From Phymatolithon calcareum (lineage: Eukaryota; Rhodophyta; Florideophyceae; Hapalidiales), in the NCBI GenBank assembly GCA_977006965.1, contig OZ345368.1, positions 310,001-374,000 of the forward strand: a stretch of 64,000 nucleotides of DNA, read 5' to 3'. This document shows positions 31,472-41,248 of this stretch, piece by piece. The notes under the pieces were generated by a model. That model did not search any database and had not been told where the DNA came from. It worked only from the letters and a program-made list of their open reading frames with translations. The first letter of the stretch is position 1, and each line of letters opens with the position of its first letter. The position numbers were made by a program, and so were the translations under genes.

Positions 31472-32605
31472 TTACGTGTACCTGAATCGACCAACTCGGC
31501 CATGATGAACTCCGCGCGTAAGTGCCGCAGGGTTGGGGTTCGGGAGGAATTCATCCAGGACAAACGTGAAGGGAATCAAATGGTCGCGAAGAAAAATTTT
31601 CATAGCCCTGTGGCATTCGCGTCCTTTCTGCCTTCCCAATTCCGCACGAAACCGGTCATTGCTCACGAGATCAGCCTTTTTCCCGATAGAGTATGTAAGA
31701 ATGAAATTATCGTCACTTGCTCCAGGGGGTGTGAAGAAGACACGTTCTTCACTCGCCAGATCCAACAAAAGGTCGACGTTGTCTGCCAACGCATGGATGG
31801 ATATAGAGGAATCAACCTTGTTACGCGGCAGTAGCGCAATGGCGCGCACACCACGTGCTTTGTAGTAGTCAAGGGCAATTTTAACACCTCGCGCGCGAAA
31901 GCGTGACCCACCGCCCCCACCCAGAGTACAACCCACGTTGAGTCCATCGAGGACAACTGCCGGTGGACCCATGCTCGAAGCAACGGCAGGTGCTGGAACA
32001 GGTCCAGAACTCCGCAAATGGGAGGGGACGACCTGTTCGTGGAAGGTGGGCACCGAGAGCTGTTGCGGGGCTTGCTGTTGACGTTGCGGGAGCGCAGCAC
32101 GAGTCTGCCGATGCGGCAGCGAGACATGAGCGGACTGCAGCGCTGCGCGAGGTTGTCGCTGCGTCAGAGTGCCCGGTGAAGGATGCAGTGCGCCCAAAGC
32201 TTGACGTTGGGAGGGTGCTCCAGGGACAGGGGCAACCATGGCGGCGTACGGGTTCCGCTGAATGGGTGCGTGGATTTGTGAGGGAGTGTGACTTCGTTTC
32301 TGAACAAGGGTCCAGTGCTGCTCCTTTTGAGCTGTACGACTCTCGGTGATAGCCTCGTTCATGGCAACAGCCTCGAGCAGAGATACGTCGGTGTCTTGCA
32401 CAGCCCCCGGAAATGCATCCGCGATGTCGAGCTGGCCCTGGAGTTGGCGCGCAAGTTCCGCGTCACGCGACTCCAGGCTCGCCGCGAGCGCGTCGGCGAG
32501 CATGGACTCCTCGCGGGTAGTTTGCGCGAGGCTGCGGCGGAGGGCCTCCGCCAGGGCCGGGTCTGAATCGCCCGGTGCGTCGTGAGGTAGCTGAGAGGGC
32601 GGCAT
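31472..32605 (-). CDS. NYN/Regnase-type (Zc3h12a-like) ribonuclease with ubiquitin-interacting motifs
   Basis: 377 residues. The C-terminal domain (about 215-360) matches the NYN (PIN-like) RNase domain of the Zc3h12a family. It has VVLDGLNVG with Asp220, a DDNFIL pair (Asp298-Asp299) and DLVSNDRFR (Asn316, Asp317), the metal-binding acidic residues of the fold. The N-terminus has two helices of ubiquitin-interacting-motif type (DPALAEALRRSL, 15-26, and ESMLADALAASL, 33-44), then a third acidic helix and a Gln/Pro-rich linker. No CCCH zinc finger is visible. A role in RNA turnover is inferred from the family; the UIMs suggest coupling to ubiquitin. It is intronless. Confidence 0.82.
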   Translation of the reverse strand: MPPSQLPHDAPGDSDPALAEALRRSLAQTTREESMLADALAASLESRDAELARQLQGQLDIADAFPGAVQDTDVSLLEAVAMNEAITESRTAQKEQHWTLVQKRSHTPSQIHAPIQRNPYAAMVAPVPGAPSQRQALGALHPSPGTLTQRQPRAALQSAHVSLPHRQTRAALPQRQQQAPQQLSVPTFHEQVVPSHLRSSGPVPAPAVASSMGPPAVVLDGLNVGCTLGGGGGSRFRARGVKIALDYYKARGVRAIALLPRNKVDSSISIHALADNVDLLLDLASEERVFFTPPGASDDNFILTYSIGKKADLVSNDRFRAELGRQKGRECHRAMKIFLRDHLIPFTFVLDEFLPNPNPAALTRGVHHGRVGRFRYT

Positions 32606-34344
32606 TGTGGCTCATTTGCGTGACCGGGGAGAAAGTGGGGTGCGGCGTCGTGTTGAAAGATATTCCGCCGCTTAAATAGACAGGCGGGCGGGCGGCAGTG
32701 CGGGACGGCAGGCTTGCGGCGAGTGGCGATGGCTGTGGCGGGAATGAAACGGCAATGCGACGTAATAATGTAGAAGAAGACGGTTTTGTGGCCTCTAGCT
32801 TGGCGGTGAACGAGCAGGCCGAATGTGTCCACGCTCGGTTGCGGTGAAGATGTGCTTGCGATTACTGTACAGTACTGTAGTGAGCACAGTCGATGAGCGC
32901 GGGCGGTGCAACTTGGCAGCATATCACCACGCCACCAGCAATGAACAGGCTGTCGTTTTCTCCGTGCGCCGCGAACAGTACAGGCTGTCCCAATCGCGAA
33001 CCGTGGATAGGGCCATGGATATCATTACAGTCCAATTTTTTCAGTGCTGTACAGTACAGTACTGTGCAATGCAATCGCGAGACTTTCGATCGGCCAAAGG
33101 TTTGTTTACTTCCCGTTGCCAAAGGTCGAGGCAAAAGGGCGTGCACGTATTTCCATCTGGTCGTGGCTTTTGTGACCCTTCCCTGGTTTTGTAAGAAGAA
33201 CTGGCAGATGCGAAATTGGCATAGCATGGCCAATTCGAATGCATCGGGCGTGCACAGGGAAAAGCTCGTTCATGAAACGTGAGGCGGCCATGTTCTTCAG
33301 AAACTTGGGAATTTGTTGACTAAAGCATTGCTATTTTTGAAGTGTTGGAATATTGATTAAAGCACCCGAAGAAGACCATCATTGTTTACCAAGGCGCAAA
33401 TCATGGAAATCATGAATATGGACTTGCTTCCCAGTGAAGGCGAGGTCCTTCTTTCCCGCACCAAGATTAGCCACATTTTGGTCCCGACTGGAGGTTAGCC
33501 TAATCCTTCCGTTCCCAAACGGAAGGTAATGGCAGCTAGCTCCCAAATTTTCTGAACTTCAAATCAGAAGCATGTGCATTTTCCTGCGCCGAAATGGGGA
33601 ATGACAAAACATTCCAACCTGCTGCTCAGTCTTCTCAGGCTGACATCTTTTACAGAACATTAGCGAACTTCATTCTTTGAAAAGGAGAAAGAATGAAGCG
33701 CAGCTGCCACGCAAATCTCGCCTCCGCCACCGTCTAACACGATGGAAAGGGTGGAATGTTGCACAGAATGGAGAAAGGAAAATGATGGCAGCGCTGATCA
33801 CAGGATGGCACTAAGGGCCTCATTATCGAGCTCCCGGGCACCGTTCAAACGTATCTGCCTGATGTCGGGACAAATTAGCTGTGTTACTTAGGAAAGCGTG
33901 GGACCCCGATTAACCTCCGCAGAGGAGAGTACTCGACAAGACTGATCGACGACATGTCACAGAATGATGAGAGGGCACTTGGAGACAGGAAACGGAAGCC
34001 AAGCACAGCCTGGTCGCACAAGAACGGCGCGGCCGATTGTGAGGAAGATCTTGTCCACGAAGTACCGTTTTACCCGGCCAAGCAACAAATAGGCCATGAG
34101 CAACGTCACCATTATGCGTGTGAACGGCCCAAAGGGGCGCTCTGGGGCACCTTGCCATGGTTATCAATCTGGGCGATCAAAAGATTGAAGAAAGCTCCCC
34201 ATTACGGTCATGATCGGACTTCCTGCTCATCTTATGAAGTGAATCATTGGCCTCCACAGTTGTCCCTTCAAGGTTGCCGAGGTGTATTTGGACGATGCAT
34301 GAGCGTAGGAATGTGGACGCGATGAAGAATTGGGGGTGTTGCCG
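32606..34344. other. intergenic, upstream of the NYN gene
   Basis: No gene recognised. It contains two motif sites (32862-32880, 33047-33067) and a small hairpin CCTTCCGTT/AACGGAAGG near 33506-33527. Confidence 0.4.
32862..33067. promoter_or_regulatory. TACTGTACAGTA-type sites upstream of the NYN nuclease gene
   Basis: TTACTGTACAGTACTGTAG at 32862-32880 and CTGTACAGTACAGTACTGTG near 33048-33067, about 260 and 450 bp upstream of the minus-strand start codon at 32605. The same palindrome flanks the gene at 2421-3347. Confidence 0.4.
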
Positions 34345-34545
34345 GAGTTCATTCATTTTGCGTATTCCCCTTGTGGGGATAGCAGCACTTTGAGGGCCTA
34401 AGCTTCTTCCATTCTAATCTATTTGCTGCGATTTTTACTGCTGCTTGCACGTCGAGGTCTGGGGCGTCGCCAAAGATTGACTCTGGGGTTGGTCGGACGC
34501 AGTGAAGTAGCACTTGATGGACCAAGCGATTTTCACAGTTCCATG
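34345..34545 (-). mobile_element. LINE-C 3' end fragment
   Basis: On the minus strand: CVRPTPESIFGDAPDLDVQ, then VKIAANRLEWKKLRPSKCC and a GAATGAAC-type tail near 34345. Same protein blocks as the copies at 25.8 and 36.3 kb. Confidence 0.8.
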
Positions 34546-35904
34546 TCGCAACGCGAAGCTTAGTGGAGAAACTTATAGCTTCCCTAGTGCCTTCTCAGCC
34601 TCCTGCGTTTCCCTTTCGGGAAGCGTCCCTTTGCAGCAACCGAAGGGATTCTGCTCCGCCCGCGAGTGGCCTTACAGAACAGGAAAATATTGTTGCCGGA
34701 GTGGGCATCTAAGTTCGTCAGTGGTGGCATAACTTAGCCTATTGCTGCTCCTGCACCAAACGGAGACTATAAGACATTAGTGTCAGCCGCCATGTTTAAG
34801 ATCAATGGAAACACGACAGTAATTTAGTTTTAAACATAGAAGAAGGTACCTTAGAGAATACCGCGTTTAAGCTTATATGGATTTTATCAATCAGAGCAGC
34901 TAGAGGACTAAGGCGTCATGCAATGGTCTTCACATTGCTCACATTCTGATATGTATTAGACTGCTATATGTCAATACAATCAACCGATAATTGTTCATCT
35001 CGATTGTACAAGAAGCATAACCACTCGGTATACACCATGAATGGCCCAATGCGGATGGACAGTTTCTAAGACAATTCACAAACATAAATGCTATAATCCA
35101 CGTTGTGGCAGGCGACACGAAAGGACACCCATGGTGACCAGGAAAAACCAGTTCAACTATCAATCGATCTACATGAATTATCAAGCACAGGTAAAAAAAA
35201 ACATGCATGAGAACCCAGAAGATATGTCTGTTCAACTGGAAACGCCATAGCAAATTCAAGATAGGATCCAAGGGCAATGGAACACGACGCCATAAGCCAT
35301 CGCTAAGGACCATTTTTCCTTAGAAGAAGACGTATGTAAATGAAGACAAGAGGGTTTGGAGCAGACCCTGTCAAAAATAACTTTTCATTTTTTATTCGAA
35401 TTTGTTTGTGAACTTGAGTAATTTACTCCTCCCTCACATGAAGAGGGAGTAAATTACTCAAGTTCGTTTCGAATAATTCGACACTAAATGATATTTTGCA
35501 AATGTGCCGGCGGATCGTTACAAGGTCTCATCGAACCGGTGTCATTCCAATCCACTGCTCTCTACCTATGTTTTTATTAACTTGGATCTATGAGTCATAG
35601 ATGATGTCAACGACATAATTGACTAGTTTCTACCAGTTGATCGACAGAAAATATCAGAAATTATTTGAATAGGTGAGTTACTCGAATTATTCCTTCACAT
35701 TGCATAAATGACTCTGACGCGGTACTCTGGAAGACTTATAGATCTTCCTGTCCTGTAATGCACGCACTCGCGCGCGGCACAGGATCCCCTCGGTTGCTGC
35801 GAGGGGACGCGCCCCGAAAGGGGAGTGCAGGAGGCAGAGAAAGCATTCGGGAAGCTGTAAGTTATTCCACCAATGGAATTGCGGCGGCCTATCGAACATC
35901 ACAA
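34546..35904. other. no gene recognised
   Basis: Only short conflicting frames. It contains the hairpin at 35410-35465. Confidence 0.35.
35410..35465. repeat. long hairpin (inverted repeat)
   Basis: GAACTTGAGTAATTTACT pairs exactly with AGTAAATTACTCAAGTTC. The stem continues with CCCTC/GAGGG after a three-base bulge, around a short loop (ACATGAA). Confidence 0.9.
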
Positions 35905-36456
35905 CCCGTGGATGCCGCGACAATACGTGCATTTTAGCATGGACAGTCGAACGGCTGCTCGAAGAAGGGCGTACGGCAACGATTACACTGGTATCGCTCA
36001 TGTACTCAATGGCAAGCGTCACAGTTCGAGCCACAGGTCTACGACTTCGTTTTTTTGGTTCTTCTGTTCTATCCACGCTCTTATATGGCTGCGAATCATG
36101 GAAATTGACGGAAAAAGTGCTGAAGAAACTCAAGTAACAAGTGCCAAGATGCTCTCGAGAATCTCGAAAAGGCCAATTGCCGATGAGGCCAGGACACCCA
36201 CCATAGACGTGATAATGCGAGCCAGAGACCTTCGTTGGAACTGGCTTGGTCACATTCTTAGAATGGACGAGCGCCGCCTGGTCCGCCAGGTGCTGATTCA
36301 ATGCGTCAGACCAACACCTGAATCAATCTTTGGTGACCTACCTAGCCTAGACGTCCAAACCGCAGTCCAGCTCGCTAACAATAGAATAGAGTGGAAAAAA
36401 CTCAGACCCTCGAATTGCTGCTAGACCCATTAGGGGAAAAGGCAAAATGAATGAAT
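35905..36456 (+). mobile_element. LINE-C (RTE-like) C-terminal part and 3' end
   Basis: Encodes LRFFGSSVLSTLLYGCESW, typical of the region after the reverse transcriptase in RTE-like LINEs. After a frame break come ARDLRWNWLGHILRMDERRL and RPTPESIFGDLPSLDVQ. It ends in CTGCTAG and an AAAATGAATGAATGAATGG tail. RTE-type elements typically carry short-unit microsatellite tails. The copy is broken by a frameshift and 5'-truncated. Confidence 0.82.
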
Positions 36457-37645
36457 GAATGGAAGACTTATGCACTGTGACGGAATGCCGTATAAAAATA
36501 TTGAATAAGTATTTGACAGGAAATGGTTTAGAGGCATCAAAAATGAAGAATCCTGTGATTCCAGGACGTTGCCAATGAAATGTCACGCAAATTGAGATCA
36601 GCGTTTTCTAGAACGACCGTGTTGTGATCAAAGTTAGCGGAAAACGATGATGGTTGCTTTATTTGCTGTAATGTTGTTTCTCATCAGCGTTTGCATAGTT
36701 CGATGATATTGTGATCGAAGTTGACGAAAGACAAGGATTTTGACTATAGTTCTTGGGATCTTGTTCGCCACTACATTGCAGAGGTTTGCACTGTTTTATC
36801 AGCCTGTCTTCTGACAGTGAAGGGCAAGTGACTACGCAGCGAATGGGTAGAAAAAGTTACTTTGTGGCACGAATGAATTGCAATGCTAGAGAATTGAAGC
36901 CGACTGAGGAAAGGAGTAAATGTCGAGATTCTTCAGTTTTTCGAAGAGCCGTTGACATCCATCCACAGATTCTGGACCATATTCATATTGCTTCCCGTGC
37001 AAGTTCTGCGAAACCTCGAGCGAAGATTCCTCAAGTCAGTCTTGTTGGCTCTGCAATGAAGAGCTATACCCTGGATGGCCTAACTCCTCGCATGCGGATA
37101 TTGGCTTCCCTTCATGGGTCAACTTTTCCCTCCTTTTTAATTCCATTTTTCACCTCCACAAGATCTTCTGGCGTGAGATGACGTCGAGACTTTCCGTGGC
37201 CACGAGATGAATCGTAAAGGCGGTATCCTTTTATTGCATGCTTACCTCCTCACGGTAGCTTCCTGTAGTTCTGTTCTTAGATCGTTTTATAGTACATAAG
37301 ACAATGTAGTCCGCCCCAAGTAGCAGGGGCCTCGACTCTCGACTAGCAATCATCTACTGCCGACTGTCTACGATCGACTATCGACATCGATCAACGATGC
37401 ATAAGAAAATCTTTTTCTTGATTCCAAGCTTCACACAACACCTGATCTACGCTCACCCGGCTAGCGACATGGTGGCAACTGGAATTTCAGACTCTGCAAA
37501 AGTAGATCGGAACAGACACCGATAGAGCAACTAGGCGCTGTGCCAGGTGTTCTAGATATACACCTCTCAGTGTTTTTTAATGCAGGCACATGTTTGATTC
37601 TATAAAAGAAAGAAATTAAACAGTTATGTGACGGTTCAACAAGTA
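36457..37645. other. no gene recognised
   Basis: A 142-codon frame (36753-37181) is open but without recognisable features. A TCGACTATCGA-type low-complexity run lies at about 37331-37395; a related inverted run lies near 60246-60300. Confidence 0.35.
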
Positions 37646-37735
37646 TGGCTCAAGAATTCGGAACCAGAGCTAGAGAGCATATGGAGACGCTTTAATGCAC
37701 GCTAACAGCGTACGACTTTGAAGGAGTAAAAGACT
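37646..37735 (-). repeat. dispersed repeat R1, short inverted piece
   Basis: Reverse complement of the middle of R1: GGCTCAAGAATTCGGAACCA, GAGCTAGAGAGCATATGGAG, GTACGACTTTGAAGGAG. Only about 90 bp are preserved. Confidence 0.7.
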
Positions 37736-38297
37736 GGAAGCAGAAAAGGCGCTAGATGAACTCTTACTATTTAGCAAGACACTCATAGAACACATGGAGA
37801 AAGAAGAAGGTCTGTATTGATTTGCAGAAGGTAAGGCAAAAAGCGGTCGAGCCCAAGCACTAACAATACCGTAGAGGACTGGGATATGATTTCTTTGGAT
37901 CCTAAGTTTTCCCGTACGCCCTTCTGGTGGGCTTTCCATGAGCTGCACAAGGGTAAGTAGCATCTGAGAAAGCCTTGCCCATATCTTCGAAAGTCTGCGG
38001 GATTTTTAAATAAACTTGAATTAAAAAGTTATGTGACGTCTTGCCGGCAACCTTCTTTCTATGCATCCATTAGTGTGTTTTCCACGGCTGAACTTAACAT
38101 GGCCACATGCAGATCCTAAGAAACATACACTCTATAATGAAATAAAACAAATGTACTTTAACTAAACACTGTTATGTGACCGCCAAAAAAGAACCTTCTT
38201 TTGATTCATCCACCAGATTCGTTTCTACGACTAGTCTTAGCACAGGCGGACATTGTATCCAACTTCAGTGTATAAAAGCACAAGAAGCGCAGTGTCA
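37736..38297. other. no gene recognised
   Basis: Contains two short direct repeats starting GTTATGTGAC with AACCTTCTTT downstream (about 38028 and 38170). No coding region. Confidence 0.35.
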
Positions 38298-38954
38298 ATG
38301 TTACAAGACAGTACCCCAGCGTCTCACACAACGCAGAGACCGATTCCAATCACGCAGATGCTCTCCCGCCGTTCCGCAGACTTTGAAGCGATCGACCGCA
38401 GTTCGACGGAGCACGATTCAAATATTGTTCCACAGTCGAGAAGAAGTTCTTCGCTCCCGACATATCCAGAACTGCAGACTTACTTGATTCCCAGATTTCC
38501 GGATCGGAAAGATAAGCATTCGTCTCGATTTCCGACTGATACAAACACCTTTCGACCACGACCGAAGGGGGCAAGACTTAGCGCCGCATTTGAAAGTAAT
38601 CGAAAATTGTTCGCAGATGAAGTCAGAGATCGCTCTGAAGAACTAAAGAAGGAGTTGGAGCAGGTTGGCGCATCTGGGAGTACATCTATGCGATATAAGA
38701 CTGTAAAGGCATTGCAGGCCCAACTCGCGAAGAACGAGAAATTGAGAAATCGGATTGAAGTGAAAGATTGGACACGGCAAGTCGCGGGCTGCGCCGAAAA
38801 CATTCAACAATCTCTTCCCATTGCCGAGAATGCCAATGAAGCAGCAATATGGAAGGCAGCGGAAGTATGGACGGACCAATCTGATAATAGCTCACGGTGT
38901 CACGGAATGCGAAAGTTCTGTTGTTTCTCAGAGGTGCATATTTGTCAGAAATAG
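38298..38954 (+). CDS. hypothetical protein with a charged helical region
   Basis: An open frame of 218 codons from ATG 38298 (MLQDSTPASHTTQ); it is open further upstream to 38253. The N-terminal half is Ser/Arg/Pro-rich. The middle (VRDRSEELKKELEQVGAS, KALQAQLAKNEKLRNRIEVK) looks like a coiled coil. No family is recognised. Codon use and composition look more protein-like than neighbouring frames, but this could be a fragment of an unknown transposon protein. Confidence 0.35.
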   Translation: MLQDSTPASHTTQRPIPITQMLSRRSADFEAIDRSSTEHDSNIVPQSRRSSSLPTYPELQTYLIPRFPDRKDKHSSRFPTDTNTFRPRPKGARLSAAFESNRKLFADEVRDRSEELKKELEQVGASGSTSMRYKTVKALQAQLAKNEKLRNRIEVKDWTRQVAGCAENIQQSLPIAENANEAAIWKAAEVWTDQSDNSSRCHGMRKFCCFSEVHICQK

Positions 38955-40001
38955 TTTACTGCACGGGGGCGTTCTTTTAATAAAAGGAGAAATAAAGCTC
39001 TCAGTGGCACTGAGATTGAGTCAGTGCTATATATCTTCCATGGGAAACGACACTCCAAGCTAGGCTCTTGCGGAAAGTGTTTCGTAATACTGAAGGCCAC
39101 CAACGGACTATACGAAATTTACAAGAAGTCCTTGTCAGTTTTTTAACAGCATCAGACTCTGATGCTGTATATGAAGTCGTACAATAAGGCTCAACATAAA
39201 TATGTACTTATGTCTTGACATTGGAAAATTGTGTCTACGTTAATCCCCAAACAGCTCCAATTTTAACTTGATTATAAACCAGTTCAATTCATCTAGGACC
39301 TGTTCTGTATTTGATTTCCTGGTCATTGAGAGAGGTCTTGTACAACATGTCCAATGAGAACTGGTAGTGTGGAACCTTGTCAAGCTGTGCTGTACTTATC
39401 GTGGGGAAGCGCCCTCACCTTGTCTATGATATTGTCAACTGTGTGAATTGAAAGCCGAAAGGAAAAACGAGGTGCTTCTGGAGAGGTCCACTGCTCTCCA
39501 TGGACCACTGTTGCACGCCTGGGATTTGCCCTACAGCACAGCATCATCATGTCATCCAGGTTGGAACAGGCGTGGAGGGTATGTCATATAATATGACATA
39601 CCCTCCACTCCTGTTCCACTGGCAGACTATAATATTGCAGTTGAAATGTCTATATATTGGATTGATTGGCTGCTTCGCATTTTCCAAACATTACTGTGGG
39701 AGGGGCTTACACTCTCACTGGGCACCGTCGGCTGTAGGCCTCCTCTCGCCGAGCTCATATTGTGCCGATCCTTCACACCGCCTCCATACACGTCCCATTT
39801 TCTATGTCGCGTCGCCCACCTCAGCCCCTTTCTTTCGCTTCAATTTTCATCGTGAGCCGCCGCCACAGTTCCCCATATCACGTCAAGTCCATCCCTCCAT
39901 CTCACCCTCTGGCGTCCGTCATCCGTAAGCGAGACTGTGTGCCAGCCAGCAATTTATCCTGCCTGCCCAGTTCTGCAACACGCTCGCTTCCTGCGTGCAG
40001 A
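38955..40001. other. intergenic with a long hairpin
   Basis: No gene before the start of the TMEM53-like frame. The hairpin at 39563-39617 lies about 400 bp upstream of that gene. Confidence 0.4.
39563..39617. repeat. near-perfect hairpin with a 1-nt loop
   Basis: Arms of 27 bp (39563-39589 and 39591-39617) with one mismatch around a single central A. The left arm starts GGAACAGG and runs to GGAGGGTATGTCATAT; the right arm mirrors it. Too long and exact to be chance. Confidence 0.95.
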
Positions 40002-40910
40002 ATGGTGTCGACAGTAGGAGAAGAGGTGGAGGTGGAGGCGTACAAGAAGCGGACCAACACCGGTGACTACGTCTTTGTGCGCGTGCGCGACATCGGCACC
40101 GACGCCCCACCAGCGCCGACCGCTGTCCTCTTCGGCTGGTTCGGGGCGGCCCCGAAGCACGTTTCAAAATATGCCGCGCGGTGGGAAGCACTCGGCTACT
40201 CCACGGTAGTTGTGGTTGCCCCAACGTCGGTGGTGTTCTCTCTGAACATGCGTAACGTGCCTGCATTCCTCCTATCCGTACTCAGCATCGTGGCGGCCGA
40301 CACGCGTCTGCACGCCGGTGGACTGGTGCTGCAATTCTTCTCCAACGGCGGGGCATTCTGTGCGCCGGTTCTGTCCGCCATGTTCGCGGGTGGGTTACGC
40401 GAGAAAATACCGGCGGATAAGGAGGCAGCGGTACGAACCGTGCAGGGTGCACTCGCGGCCGTTGTGTTCGATTCCGCTCCAGCTTACCTGCACGTAGAGG
40501 CGGGGGTCAATGCATTCGTCAAGGGACTCGGCGTGGGCGAAGAAAGCTTCTTGGCGAGAGTGCTGCGCTTCGTTTATGTGATGCTTTTGTGGCTACAACG
40601 TGTGTTGCATGGCGATGTGGCCGCTAGATTTTGGCAATCCGTGCGGAACGCGGATTATGGATGTCCGGAGATGTACATGTATTCCAGAGCGGACGTTCTT
40701 ACGGATGCTACGCATATTGAGGCGCTGGTGAGGGAGAGGGAGGCGAGGTTTAAGGGGCGCGTGTACGAATTTTGTGTGGAGGATGCGCCGCACGTGAAGT
40801 TGATGGTTAAGTATCCCGGTGAGTATGTGCAGCGACTTGCAGAGGTCGAGCGGTGGGGCGTTAACCCGTGGAGACGAGAGCAGGGATTGCAAGAATGGAA
40901 AGCAAGTTAG
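40002..40910 (+). CDS. TMEM53-like (DUF829) alpha/beta-hydrolase-fold protein
   Basis: 302 residues from ATG 40002 (MVSTVGEEVEVEAY); the longer open frame upstream is ignored because family similarity starts at VLFGWFGA (42-49). The domain has the TMEM53/DUF829 layout: VLFGWFGA near the start, nucleophile elbow FFSNGG with Ser114, MYSRADVLTD with Asp231, and DAPHVKL with His264, giving a Ser-Asp-His arrangement. In animals TMEM53 sits at the nuclear envelope; no catalytic role is established for the family that I can rely on here. A hydrophobic stretch VYVMLLWLQ (191-199) may be a membrane-contact helix. Intronless, 338 bp from the next gene on the same strand. Confidence 0.85.
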   Translation: MVSTVGEEVEVEAYKKRTNTGDYVFVRVRDIGTDAPPAPTAVLFGWFGAAPKHVSKYAARWEALGYSTVVVVAPTSVVFSLNMRNVPAFLLSVLSIVAADTRLHAGGLVLQFFSNGGAFCAPVLSAMFAGGLREKIPADKEAAVRTVQGALAAVVFDSAPAYLHVEAGVNAFVKGLGVGEESFLARVLRFVYVMLLWLQRVLHGDVAARFWQSVRNADYGCPEMYMYSRADVLTDATHIEALVREREARFKGRVYEFCVEDAPHVKLMVKYPGEYVQRLAEVERWGVNPWRREQGLQEWKAS

Positions 40911-41248
40911 CTAGTGCGCCAACCGACCGACTCCCTTTTTTGGGACCGACTGTAGAAGAACTTGTAAATTTGCCCACTGTATTTGCGGTCTTCTTTCGGC
41001 GCGGCCATTTTGCTTTCTGTATGGGTTGTGTCCACGGCTACAACATGTTTCTATTTCCACGGCGGCGTTCTTCTTGCTTGGTGACAACCTGAGAACAGAT
41101 CCCCACATGTGTGGATTTCAGGTGCAAATGAAATACACGAAGGACACGTGTCTGCCTGTTTCACATTGACCGGCCGACGAGCCTAAGGTAATTGCCTGTC
41201 CACCGCATCGTCAGCTCCAAAGGCCAGCCCTCCTGCTACCGTTCCGCT

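Noticed and set aside
38028-38215. Two GTTATGTGAC..AACCTTCTTT direct repeats
   Set aside because: About 40 bp each with many differences; could be a local duplication, no boundary visible.
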